Shown here piece by piece: positions 1 to 8,400 of a stretch of DNA of 27,479 nt. Position numbers and translations under genes: made by a program. Location of the stretch: positions 1 through 27,479 of the IMG/VR virus record IMGVR_UViG_3300045825_000423. One strand, written 5' to 3'. Within the stretch, counting starts at the first letter, position 1. Each line of letters begins with the position of its first letter. Below the pieces are notes generated by a model that made no database searches, was not told the origin of the DNA, and saw nothing but the letters and a program-made list of their open reading frames with translations. Source of the DNA: a virus.

Positions 1-120
1 TGTAAAGATAGTTGTTACTGTTCCTGTTCCATCTTTTGCAGTGTTTGCTGCTGTAATAACAGTTGAACCCCAATTTACTTTTGGTACCAATGTGTAGATA
101 GGTGCTGTATTTTGTGCCAT
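1..120 (-). CDS. Partial virion-associated protein, N-terminus only
   Basis: This leftward reading frame starts at ATG 120-118 and runs off the left edge, so only about 40 residues are visible. It begins MAQNTAPIYTLVPKVNWGST. An AAGGAG ribosome-binding site sits 8 bases before the ATG, which makes the start convincing. The Ala/Thr/Gly-rich opening resembles small structural proteins found near tail genes in many phages, but no domain can be named from this fragment. It is the next gene after the 726-aa fibre in the same transcriptional direction, so a virion or tail-associated role is inferred from position only. Confidence 0.7.
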   Translation of the reverse strand, partial: MAQNTAPIYTLVPKVNWGSTVITAANTAKDGTGTVTTIFT

Positions 121-130
121 TAAATTCTCC

Positions 131-2311
131 TTAGAATCCGTTTAATTTATTTACCATAGCTTGAACTTTTCCAAGCGTTAGTGTTGAGCTTACTTGTTCG
201 CAATCAGTTCCATCACAATATAATAAAACAATCCCTCTAATCACCGCTGGTTCAACTATAACGCTTCCGCCTGCTGCTGTTTTAAAGGTAACTGTAAAAT
301 TTCCTGTGGTTAAATTCTCAACAGTAAATGCTGCCATTGTGTCTGCTACAGTTATTACCACATTTGAAGTTAATGCTCCCACAACTTCGAATGATGTTGA
401 TTTATTTTGTGCTGCTGTTAAGGTAATATTTCCACCAGTAGTTGTAATTATTGTTACTAATGGTTTTAAATATCCACTACCAGCTAAACCTAAAGCTGAT
501 ACTGTTTTAACATTATCAGTTCCAGTATTTATTTCTGTGTTACTTGCTACAGGTACGTCACCTGTGTTAGTTCCAGACTGACTGCCTATAGTAGTTAGAT
601 TTGCATCTGTCACGAATCTTTTGTTTGTAGAATCAGTTATGTTAGCAGTTGTTGTTGTATCTGTATTTACAACATTTGAAAGTCCTACATCTGCTTTTAC
701 TATTCCAGTTGGAGTTGTAATATTTGGAGATGTTTTTCTAACAAAATCACCCGAACCAGTTCCAGTATACTCAGAACTTGTTAAGTGAAATCTTTCAGAT
801 GAATTTCCACCTTGAATTGTTGATAGATCATTATGTCTTGTAATTAATGGTGTACCTACTCTTGAATAGTGAGTATTTCCAGAATGAACAAGATGAACAT
901 TTACGTTTACTAATGAATTTGTAGTCGCTGAGAATTTAAATATTAGCTTATCAGTTGCACTTACTGTAAATGCAGGTTGAATTGTTGTTATTGGATATAA
1001 CATAACTGACATATCTACAATGTTTCCAGTTGTTACAGAAAACAATAAAGTTTCAGTTCCGCCAGTTGTTCTAGAGTATACATCAATTCCAAGAGATGTC
1101 GTTGCGGTATTTAAACTAACATATGTGAATATGTTGAAATTCCACTCACCAGCATCTATTGAAGATCCACCAACAGGAAGCTCAGATATATATCCTTCAA
1201 GTAATACAGTATTATTATTTACAGTTACAAATTCATCAACTTCGGCTACTGAGTCTGGAATTTTTTGCATTACATCGTATCCACTTATTCCAGAAGCAGT
1301 TGCAGTTAGAAAGTATTCCACTCCACCACCAGCACTTGTTGGAATAACTAATGTATCATTTATCCAATTAGCTCCATTATATTTTAATAACTGGTTAATT
1401 GTTGGTGATATAATAGATACATTTGATAAATCATCTATTGGCAGCGGAGCTGATGAAACAATTAGTCCTTTTGTATCATATGTTATTTTTGAGCTTGTTC
1501 CGGCTGTAATAGAAGTATTCTTGTCTAACTTTAAGTTTAGCGCAGTTTGCTGAGCTGTCGAAACTGGTTTGTTAGTATCGGAAGTGTTATCTGCGTTACC
1601 TAAACCAACTTGTACTTTTGTTACACTATGTGGATTAGAAGTGTTCCCCGTATGGGATATTAGATTAGAGTCTAATGCTCTACTATCTATATCAGTTTGT
1701 AATTCGTTATTTACAGATTGCTGATCTGTCGAAGATATATTTCCAGTTGGAGTATTTACTATTTTAGCAGCAGTATGAGTTCCTGTGGAAATATGAGTAT
1801 TTAAATTATTTTGTACTGAGGTAGCTGCACCTGTTGGATCAGCTCCTACATCAGTATTTGTCAATGTTATATTAGACGAAAGATCATAACCATTTACTGT
1901 TATTGTTTTGTCTGCTTTAAGATTAAGAGCTGTTTGTTGAGCAGTAGAAACTGGCTTATTTACATCGCTTGTATTATTAACATTACCTAAACCGATCATT
2001 GTCTTATCTATACCAGATACAGTTCCTGTAAATGTTGGCGATGCTAAATCTGCTTTTAAACCAAGTTTTGTGTCCGTGTCATTTCTTACTTCAACTATTG
2101 CGTTTTGTACATTGATTGATGTTATATCACCATCTGGGGTAAATGCCGTTGCACTTGCAACTGCTGCACCACCGAGAATCCAATCTGCAAATGAAGTTGT
2201 ACCAACTGAGAAAAACTCTTTATTTGTTGTTGTATTAATCCAGTGAATACCTGTTTCAGGAGGTGCTCCAACTGGATCTGTAGTCCTTCTAATTATATGT
2301 GGGTTATTCAT
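131..2311 (-). CDS. Tail fibre protein with collar-type repeats (726 aa)
   Basis: A probable receptor-binding or tail fibre subunit. The sequence is rich in Thr, Ser, Asn, Gly and Val and contains the widespread fibre repeat LGNVNNTSDVNKPVSTAQQ near residue 107, a second copy (LGNADNTSDTNKPVSTAQQ) near residue 237, and a degenerate third copy (VGLSNVVNT) near residue 545. A segment with FTGTVSG precedes the first repeat. These repeats are typical of trimeric beta-rich fibre shafts. The ATG overlaps the stop region of the upstream 64-aa gene (TAAATG) and has a GAGG ribosome-binding site, so the two are probably translationally coupled. It shares module types with the 1596-aa fibre at 5402-10192. 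Fibre identity is fairly secure; the receptor and the exact place in the virion cannot be read from the sequence. Confidence 0.85.
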   Translation of the reverse strand: MNNPHIIRRTTDPVGAPPETGIHWINTTTNKEFFSVGTTSFADWILGGAAVASATAFTPDGDITSINVQNAIVEVRNDTDTKLGLKADLASPTFTGTVSGIDKTMIGLGNVNNTSDVNKPVSTAQQTALNLKADKTITVNGYDLSSNITLTNTDVGADPTGAATSVQNNLNTHISTGTHTAAKIVNTPTGNISSTDQQSVNNELQTDIDSRALDSNLISHTGNTSNPHSVTKVQVGLGNADNTSDTNKPVSTAQQTALNLKLDKNTSITAGTSSKITYDTKGLIVSSAPLPIDDLSNVSIISPTINQLLKYNGANWINDTLVIPTSAGGGVEYFLTATASGISGYDVMQKIPDSVAEVDEFVTVNNNTVLLEGYISELPVGGSSIDAGEWNFNIFTYVSLNTATTSLGIDVYSRTTGGTETLLFSVTTGNIVDMSVMLYPITTIQPAFTVSATDKLIFKFSATTNSLVNVNVHLVHSGNTHYSRVGTPLITRHNDLSTIQGGNSSERFHLTSSEYTGTGSGDFVRKTSPNITTPTGIVKADVGLSNVVNTDTTTTANITDSTNKRFVTDANLTTIGSQSGTNTGDVPVASNTEINTGTDNVKTVSALGLAGSGYLKPLVTIITTTGGNITLTAAQNKSTSFEVVGALTSNVVITVADTMAAFTVENLTTGNFTVTFKTAAGGSVIVEPAVIRGIVLLYCDGTDCEQVSSTLTLGKVQAMVNKLNGF

Positions 2312-2506
2312 TTATTCCTCGTATAGTACAGAATGATTATCGCATAAAATTGTTGCTTTTGCAAATGGATCTTCTGGATTTGAATCCACTAGCATTTTTT
2401 TTATTATAGCACCTGCACTTACACTAAAAGATAAATCAACATCGTCACCTAAAGGTAATTCCCCCGGTACGTTATCAATTAATACTAATAATTTTCTTGT
2501 TGCCAT
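2312..2506 (-). CDS. Small conserved-type phage protein of unknown function (64 aa)
   Basis: A short leftward gene with an AAGGGA ribosome-binding site before ATG 2506-2504. The protein starts MATRKLLVLIDNVPGE and ends acidic. It has no membrane segment and no motif I recognise. Its stop codon abuts the start of the 726-aa fibre gene, and it lies one base after the end of the 140-aa gene, so it belongs to a tightly packed tail-gene operon. A small virion or fibre-assembly protein is plausible from position, but this is inference. Good start signals and close packing support it being a real gene. Confidence 0.65.
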   Translation of the reverse strand: MATRKLLVLIDNVPGELPLGDDVDLSFSVSAGAIIKKMLVDSNPEDPFAKATILCDNHSVLYEE

Positions 2507-2507
2507 T

Positions 2508-2930
2508 TTATCCCTTTAAAATTGGAGAACCTTTCATCATTAAAAATTTTGTAGAACTGTAAGGTTGCCCTAATCGTAAAACTACTCTACCAGCTACTTG
2601 AGAAATTGGAACAGTAGTTATTAATCCTTCTGTAATATCACTTAAATAGTAGTCTTTTGTAACGTCTAATCCAGTATAGATAGCTGCTGATACTCCTAAA
2701 ACTCTAACAGTACAGATATTTGTGGTTTGTTTTGATTCAACAATACCAATAACATTTGCTGTAGCAGATGAAGTAGCAATTGCGTTGTATGCTACACCTA
2801 AAGAGTCTAGATATACTGCTGCGCCTTCGAAAACTGTTGTATCACAAGCTACATTTGGAATTAATAAATCCATCGGAGGAGGAGTTACTAAATCTAAATT
2901 ACCAGTAAAAGGGTTAAGTTTAAAACTCAC
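2508..2930 (-). CDS. Hypothetical tail-region protein (140 aa), GTG start
   Basis: This leftward gene starts at GTG 2930-2928, which overlaps the TAG stop of the upstream 198-aa gene by one base. GGAG sits 6 bases upstream, so GTG is the likely start. The protein opens MSFKLNPFTGNLDLV and continues with a beta-rich, Val/Thr-rich body. The opening NPFTGNLDLV resembles small proteins seen next to fibre genes in many tailed phages. A short tail or head-decoration role is possible but not demonstrated. No catalytic motif, signal peptide or membrane segment is visible. Confidence 0.7.
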   Translation of the reverse strand: MSFKLNPFTGNLDLVTPPPMDLLIPNVACDTTVFEGAAVYLDSLGVAYNAIATSSATANVIGIVESKQTTNICTVRVLGVSAAIYTGLDVTKDYYLSDITEGLITTVPISQVAGRVVLRLGQPYSSTKFLMMKGSPILKG

Positions 2931-3526
2931 TATAATCTCCCTACAGACGTTAAAATAGCTTTAGAAGAATCTGTATAAGTTAATGTGATTGTAAATTGTG
3001 TAGTAGCTCCTAATTTGTAAACATAAATATCTTGTGTAGTATTGTAAGTAGCAGTGATAGAATCATAAGGTACACCTTGCGTAAGTGCTCCGGAAAAAGC
3101 TGTTACTGGAACTGGAGCTGCTCGTAATTGTGTATCTGTGAGTCCCCCGGTAACTTGCTGTATGGTTGGGAAATTAGTAACAGTTACGTTTGCTGCTAAC
3201 TGGCTCGGGGTTCCCCCGGCACCAGAGTTGCCGAATCCTGAACCTGCAATATCAATATATATACTTAACGAATCGTAAGTTATTACTTCTAAATCTAAGA
3301 AGTCAAAAAGTGCAACATCTATTAATTTGCTATTAGAACCAGTAACTGTGTTTATTAATTGGTAGTTATTTTGTCCTTGTATTCTGCCGTATACTGCTAC
3401 TAAATTGCTAGCTCCGGCATTTTCAACAATTACACGTATCTGTGAGTCATTTATAATATCAAAAACACCCAAAGTCCCGGAGGATATTGCTAGTTTTTTA
3501 ATACCAAATTTTCCAGAGTTCGCCAT
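2930..3526 (-). CDS. Hypothetical virion protein (198 aa)
   Basis: First gene downstream of the late promoter at 3548-3584. It starts at ATG 3526 and encodes a Ser/Thr/Gly-rich, beta-type protein with a Gly-rich hinge (GSGFGNSGAGG) near residue 115 followed by a stretch containing NVTVTNFPTIQQVTGG. That second pattern is common in phage structural and tail-adaptor proteins of unknown function. It heads a closely packed run of genes ending with the 726-aa fibre. I infer a tail or baseplate role from composition and position. No enzyme motif is seen. Confidence 0.7.
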   Translation of the reverse strand: MANSGKFGIKKLAISSGTLGVFDIINDSQIRVIVENAGASNLVAVYGRIQGQNNYQLINTVTGSNSKLIDVALFDFLDLEVITYDSLSIYIDIAGSGFGNSGAGGTPSQLAANVTVTNFPTIQQVTGGLTDTQLRAAPVPVTAFSGALTQGVPYDSITATYNTTQDIYVYKLGATTQFTITLTYTDSSKAILTSVGRL

Positions 3527-3547
3527 ATTATTTGTCCAGAAGTTATA

Positions 3548-3584
3548 CTATTATAAGTTGTTAAAAATAGGCTAATTTTGTGTA
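3548..3584 (-). promoter_or_regulatory. Phage late promoter element, copy 1
   Basis: Leftward element: TACACAAAA at 3584-3576, 12 variable bases, then TTAACAACTTATAATAG at the fixed offset shared by all nine copies. It starts directly at the stop codon of the 85-aa membrane protein gene and lies about 20 bases before the 198-aa gene. It should drive the last group of tail genes. Confidence 0.8.
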
Positions 3585-3842
3585 TTATTTAGTATCTATG
3601 GAAGTTCCCGATTTCGTTTGAAACTTTCTACCAAAATACAGTCCACACGATGCTAAAAAAAACTCAAAACTGCCGGCGCTGTTAACTTTAGACGTTACCA
3701 GACTCGCTAAAACGGCTATAGAGCTAACTACAACTAGGGTAGCAGAAATACTACCACGTTGTGAAATTGGATCTTTTACGACTAAAATTGGGAATCCAAA
3801 TTCGTTACCCTTCTGAATTAATTCTTTTATTTTTTCAAACAT
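3585..3842 (-). CDS. Small membrane protein, possible holin (85 aa)
   Basis: A short leftward gene with an amphipathic charged N-terminus (MFEKIKELIQKGNEFG), then PILVVKDPISQRGSISATLV, and two hydrophobic stretches at roughly residues 33-50 and 55-70, followed by a hydrophilic basic tail. This layout would suit a small inner-membrane protein. Small two-helix proteins late in phage operons are often holins, so a lysis role is possible, but nothing in the sequence proves it, and the endolysin lies far away in the rightward block. It follows HNH-1 with an 11-base gap and is followed immediately by late promoter copy 1. Confidence 0.65.
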   Translation of the reverse strand: MFEKIKELIQKGNEFGFPILVVKDPISQRGSISATLVVVSSIAVLASLVTSKVNSAGSFEFFLASCGLYFGRKFQTKSGTSIDTK

Positions 3843-3853
3843 AATCTAAGCCT

Positions 3854-4555
3854 TTAATATTGTTCATTTTTAAGTAGAGTATATATTTTTTTACATTTTG
3901 CAATAAACTTATCATATGGAATATCATTTTTAATTCTATTACATTCCCAACAGCAAGATACTGAATTTTCTAAAATATAGCCTTTTTTAGGGTATTTCTT
4001 GTCTACTCCATTATATTTAATCTTAGAAAATTTACTTTTATTACTTGATTCTTTAGTAGGAATCTCCCCGCAATAATGACAATTACCTTGTATTAATAGT
4101 TCGAACTGATCTTTAGTTAATTCAAATTTAACTTTATTTTTCTTAGCGTTAGACTGATAAGAAGTGTATATTTTATTTAGTCCCGATTTTGGGGCTATTT
4201 TATGTCTAACTAACATTTCTTCCGTATAATAATCAGTGGGTTTTATATTAAATTTAGTAAATAGGTTTGTCATTTTTCCATAACTTATTCCTAAAATATC
4301 CGGTAGTTCTTTTAATAATTTACCCTGTTTAATTAATTCAATTGCTTTAGTGGTAAAATCTAAATTTAAATGAGGTGCTCTATGATCTTTAAGCTTTCCA
4401 TCTAATAACCTATATGTGCGTTTTTTTACCGAAAATATTGTAGTATTAAAATCTTTTGCAATTTGAGTAAAAGAGTCTAATTTATTATATTTCTCTAAAA
4501 GTTGCATGTCTTCTTCCGGTGACCAGTATTTTCGTGCCTTATGTTTAATATCTAT
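3854..4555 (-). CDS. HNH homing endonuclease HNH-1 with N-terminal Myb/SANT-like HTH; AUA start inferred
   Basis: A probable free-standing HNH homing endonuclease. The first ATG is at 4507, but the open frame continues upstream and encodes KARKYWSPEEDMQLLEKYNK, the start of a Myb/SANT-like helix-turn-helix that an ATG 4507 start would truncate. GGAG (4565-4562) sits 6 bases before an ATA codon at 4555-4553, the exact place a start codon is expected, so I annotate from there. A second helix-turn-helix-like region (LLKELPDILGISYGKMTNLF) follows. The C-terminal half has CHYCG, GVDKKYP, GY and CCWECNRIK, the paired-cysteine zinc-binding pattern of one HNH subfamily. Late promoter copy 2 precedes it. 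It is probably a mobile insertion between virion genes. Confidence 0.8.
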   Translation of the reverse strand: MDIKHKARKYWSPEEDMQLLEKYNKLDSFTQIAKDFNTTIFSVKKRTYRLLDGKLKDHRAPHLNLDFTTKAIELIKQGKLLKELPDILGISYGKMTNLFTKFNIKPTDYYTEEMLVRHKIAPKSGLNKIYTSYQSNAKKNKVKFELTKDQFELLIQGNCHYCGEIPTKESSNKSKFSKIKYNGVDKKYPKKGYILENSVSCCWECNRIKNDIPYDKFIAKCKKIYTLLKNEQY

Positions 4556-4566
4556 ATTTAACTCCT

Positions 4567-4603
4567 ATACTATAAGTTGTTAAATATTATGGATTTTTAT
4601 GTA
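4567..4603 (-). promoter_or_regulatory. Phage late promoter element, copy 2
   Basis: Leftward element with the variant box TACATAAAA at 4603-4595, then TTAACAACTTATAGTATAG at the shared spacing. It starts directly after the TAA stop of the 139-aa gene, and the GGAG ribosome-binding site of HNH-1 begins right after the TATAG. Confidence 0.8.
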
Positions 4604-5023
4604 TTATTTGCAACGCTGTTGTAGCTTATACAGAAGAATTTCATTTTGATTTACCTGCTCACCTAAAAGCTGTATAGTTCCCTGAGTTATCCCCGGCTCT
4701 TTACACACTAATTCAATTTTAGCATTAATTGCTTTTAACTGCTGTAAACAATTTACCAGTAATGGTTTATTTTCTGCATTACCTTTTAGCGGGAGCGTTC
4801 CACATTTTTGTACGGCTTGTAACAATATTTGCTGTTCGTCCAGAGCTTCTGAACCTTTTAACCCTACAAATCTTTCTATAATATTATCGTAATCTCCGTT
4901 CATTTTACTGTAAAGGCTTCCTAACATTTCGTGGTCGGGAATAAATACTGCTTTTGAAACAATATGGTGAGCACAGTGTGAATACAATTCTAAACATTTT
5001 ACCAAAATCGCTAACTCTAACAT
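4604..5023 (-). CDS. Hypothetical helical protein (139 aa)
   Basis: A leftward gene starting at ATG 5023, preceded by AGGCGG. It lies one base after the preceding 125-aa gene. The protein is Leu/Gln/Glu-rich and mostly helical (for example QQILLQAVQKCG and INAKIELVCKEP), with six cysteines (for example KCLELYSHCAHH), no membrane segment and no motif I recognise. Its position right after the giant fibre and the 125-aa protein suggests a fibre-associated or chaperone-type role, but this is only inference from gene order. Its stop codon touches late promoter copy 2. Confidence 0.65.
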   Translation of the reverse strand: MLELAILVKCLELYSHCAHHIVSKAVFIPDHEMLGSLYSKMNGDYDNIIERFVGLKGSEALDEQQILLQAVQKCGTLPLKGNAENKPLLVNCLQQLKAINAKIELVCKEPGITQGTIQLLGEQVNQNEILLYKLQQRCK

Positions 5024-5024
5024 T

Positions 5025-5402
5025 TTAAACCGCCTGTAAAGCTGCTAGCTGAGCTTGTAATTCTAATATTTTTCTACCTTTTTCTTCCTGTAACACCTGA
5101 GCCGTTACATCTAAAAATTCTACTGTGAATCCCGGAATAATTTCCTGACTTGCTGGTATTCCCGGAATAGCATCGCTTCCCGGAATCATCGGAGAAACTT
5201 CATTTCCTTGCGCATCGAATACTGCTGGAGTAATTGCTACCGCGGGAACTGCTGGTATTTCTGCATGATTTATAATTTGCTGTACTGATCCCCAATTCTG
5301 TCCTGCGGTAACTTCGGATACGTATTGCTCTGCTAATTCTTGTGTTTCAAAATCACGCCATACAAATTGTCCTGAAGGCATGGTTAGCGTCATTCTAATC
5401 AT
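5025..5402 (-). CDS. Hypothetical fibre-adjacent protein (125 aa)
   Basis: The ATG at 5402 overlaps the stop of the 1596-aa fibre gene by one base (TAATG) and has a strong GGAGG 6 bases upstream, implying translational coupling to the fibre. The protein starts MIRMTLTMPSGQFVWRDF. The middle is Pro/Ala/Ile-rich, with repeated Pro-Gly and Pro-Ala steps such as IPGSDAIPGIPA, and the C-terminus is a short helix or coiled coil (LQEEKGRKILELQAQLAALQ). Such architecture fits a small tail-fibre assembly protein or fibre-tip chaperone, but I cannot name a family. Confidence 0.65.
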   Translation of the reverse strand: MIRMTLTMPSGQFVWRDFETQELAEQYVSEVTAGQNWGSVQQIINHAEIPAVPAVAITPAVFDAQGNEVSPMIPGSDAIPGIPASQEIIPGFTVEFLDVTAQVLQEEKGRKILELQAQLAALQAV

Positions 5403-8400
5403 TAGTAACCTCCAGATTTAATAATAGAGATATTTGCAGTTCCGTTTGTCCCTAAAGTTCCACCTGAAAACAATGTTGAAGCAGAAGATCTAATATCGAT
5501 GTAATCACCTTTAACTAACTTAACTGTTCCAGAACCAACACCATTTGTTGCATTTGAACAAATACCGATTGTTTTTAGTAAAGTTCCGTTTTTATAGGTA
5601 AGAATATTTGCTGAAGCATTTCCATTTCCTGCAAAACTTATTTGATAATACCCTGTACTCGGTGCCGTAAATTTCCAAGCGGTAGGCGAAGTTGTAACTG
5701 CTCCGTGAGTATCAAATTCCATACTGTCAAAGTTAATTGGAGTAGTTGTACTTGCTGTAAAGTTTGCACTTAACCAGTAACTCGCTGCTACTGTTTGTTG
5801 TGAAGGTATCGTTACAAGCGAAGGTGATTTTGAAGCGTTGAAAACGAAGTATCCTGTATTGTATACCGATGTTGCTAAATCTTGCCCTAGAAACCGTGTA
5901 GTGTTTGCAATAAATGCTGACCCGCCATCTAATGTTAAAATACCTGTTGTCTCGTTATAAAAAATCCGTGTTCCATTCTCTGTATTTGTGCTGTAAGCCG
6001 ACCAATCTATAGACATAGGTGTGGCTTTAGATACAGCAGCATAAGCATCAACCTGTTTTGACTTTAATCCTTTTCCAATAAAAACATCTACTCTTGTAGG
6101 AGAAGCGGCAGTTGAGTTAGCGGTGTATGCTCTAGAGAATAGCTGAATACCGTTTACATTCATACTTGAAATTGTTTGAGTTGGAGCAGAGGTCGCTATA
6201 ACCCAAGCAGAAGAAGTTGCTGCTATTGTATAAGTATTAAACGTCCCAATCGCATCCACAGCAGGATCGATAGCTGTACTTTTAAATACAAAAGACATTG
6301 TGTCTGAAGACACTTGCTGAGTAGGAGAAGCTGTAGCGTTGTTGTCTGCGGTAGCTAAGACCGTAATAGTTTGAGTACTTGTCGTGTTGAATCCGTTAGT
6401 AACTTTAAAAGTTTCCCCTGCATTTATTTGAAAGTTAGCAGAAACACTTGTGTTGTATCCAATTAATGCAAGTGAATTATTTGTGCCTACAGTTGTTGTG
6501 TTCTTTATAATTGTAGGTTGTACAGAGTTAGCTCCACTTGCCTGAAAAGCAGCAGTTATAGAAATGTTTGCAGCTTTTAAAGCCGTATAAATCCCTGTAG
6601 CAGAATCGTAAGAATATACCCCGTTATTTGTATTTGAAGTTAGTCCTCCTGTAATCGTAGCTACTCCAAAACTAGCTGTCTGTGATAGGAAAGAACTTTG
6701 AGTATCAGTAGTTTTCAAATTCACAAAACTCGTAACGTCTACTGAAGATAAATTCGGCTTCCCTACTTTTGAAATTGTGAATTGCGCCCCATTTGTTGTA
6801 GCACCTGTAGTGCTTCCGTCTGTATGAGGTCTAATAGTATCTCCAGTAACTAAATACCCCGTCCAACTTACTGAAGCTGTAAAGTTGGCTGCTGCTGTAG
6901 TATCTATCGCCAAAACCTCAGAAGTCGCACATGAGGCAATAGTTGTTGTGGGGGTTACTGTATTTTTTGTTAATCCTAAAAACCCCGTACTATTAAATTG
7001 ATCAGAGTAAGTTATTGTGTAAATACCTGAAGAGTTTACAGTAACACTAGCCCCCAATGTTGCAGAATCTGTATAAGTTACATCCGATCCTAAATTGTCT
7101 ACCGTATTTGTAAATCTTCTAATTTTTGTATTCGTTGACCCATAACCGTTTGCAGTATTTAATCTAACGCTACTATCCGACTGACTCCATTGTGGTAACA
7201 CGTTTGAAAAGTTAGCTGGGATTGAGGTTTCTGCCAGAGAGAGAACGAAGTTATTGAATGTATCAGAAGATGGAGGAGTAGAAGAATAGATTCTTATCTT
7301 ATCTCCAACTACAACATCAGTTGAGCCAGATACAAAAGCTCTAAATGCACCGGCACTTTGATTAAGTACTATTGACTCAGTAGAACTTGGTGCGCCTGTA
7401 AGAGATACTTGGTTTTTTGTAATACTTATATTTGTTGCAGAAGGAGTATTTAAGCTAGAATTTATATTTAACTTCCCAGCTTTCTTCATCGTTACAACAG
7501 TTCCATTAGCCGCTGTATTCACTACATCCCAAGCATCACCTTGAGTAATTGCTTGAGTGTCGAATTTTACAATTGCTGTATCTGTTGATCCTCTTGCAGA
7601 AGCTCCTTCAAAACGTAATTGGTGAGTTGGAATTGTTATTTTAGAATCTGTTGAAGGGTTGAGTTGTTTTAGGGAGCCTTGTTTTGAAACTCTTACTCTC
7701 ACTGGATTTAAGTTACCTGTACTTAAAGTTCCTTTTATTGTAATTAAATCTCCAGCATTTGCTAAAAACTGAGTCACTGACTCTATCCCAACATTGTTTG
7801 TCGCTGGAGTTGTAACGTAAGCGTCTCTTGTCACTCCGTTAACGTAAATATCCATCGCACTTAAAACTGCTCCATTGTTTGAAGCATTGGCTGTAACTGT
7901 AACTTGACCAGCAGTTAAAACGGTAATTACACCTGTAGATGTATTTACTGAAAAGTCAGATCCAATATTACTAGATACTGAATAACCTGTAGCTGTAACG
8001 ATACCTACTGCCGTAGCCCCTGTTAAATATAGTTCGCTATCACTCTGCTGAACTAATTGAGCTGTAGTAAGTGGGATTATTGTTGTGGTAGTTGTCGATG
8101 AAGTTAATCCTGTAATAGGCACGGAAGCAAAAAGATCAAATCCTGTTCCAGAAGAACCCAGATCATTTCCATTTCTTTTTGTTAACCCGTTAAATCCTCC
8201 ACCTTGTGAATCAAATGTCATATATGTAACAGATGGCTCAATTAATACACCCAATTGACCAGCGAATGAACCGGCTACCCCCATAACCCCAACTTTATGT
8301 ATGCTAGGTATTATTGGACTTGCAGCAGATGTTGCACTATTAGGAAGAGAAATTCTAGCTTCAGTTGCCGTAGTGGTTCCAAGTATCGCCTTTCCTCTAA

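Noticed and set aside
306-581. Rightward ORF opposite the 726-aa fibre
   Set aside because: It is antisense to a well-supported fibre gene, has no ribosome-binding site, and its sequence is the mirror of Thr/Val-rich fibre codons.
1020-1553. Rightward 177-aa ORF
   Set aside because: Antisense to the 726-aa fibre gene with no start signal; explained by its codon composition.
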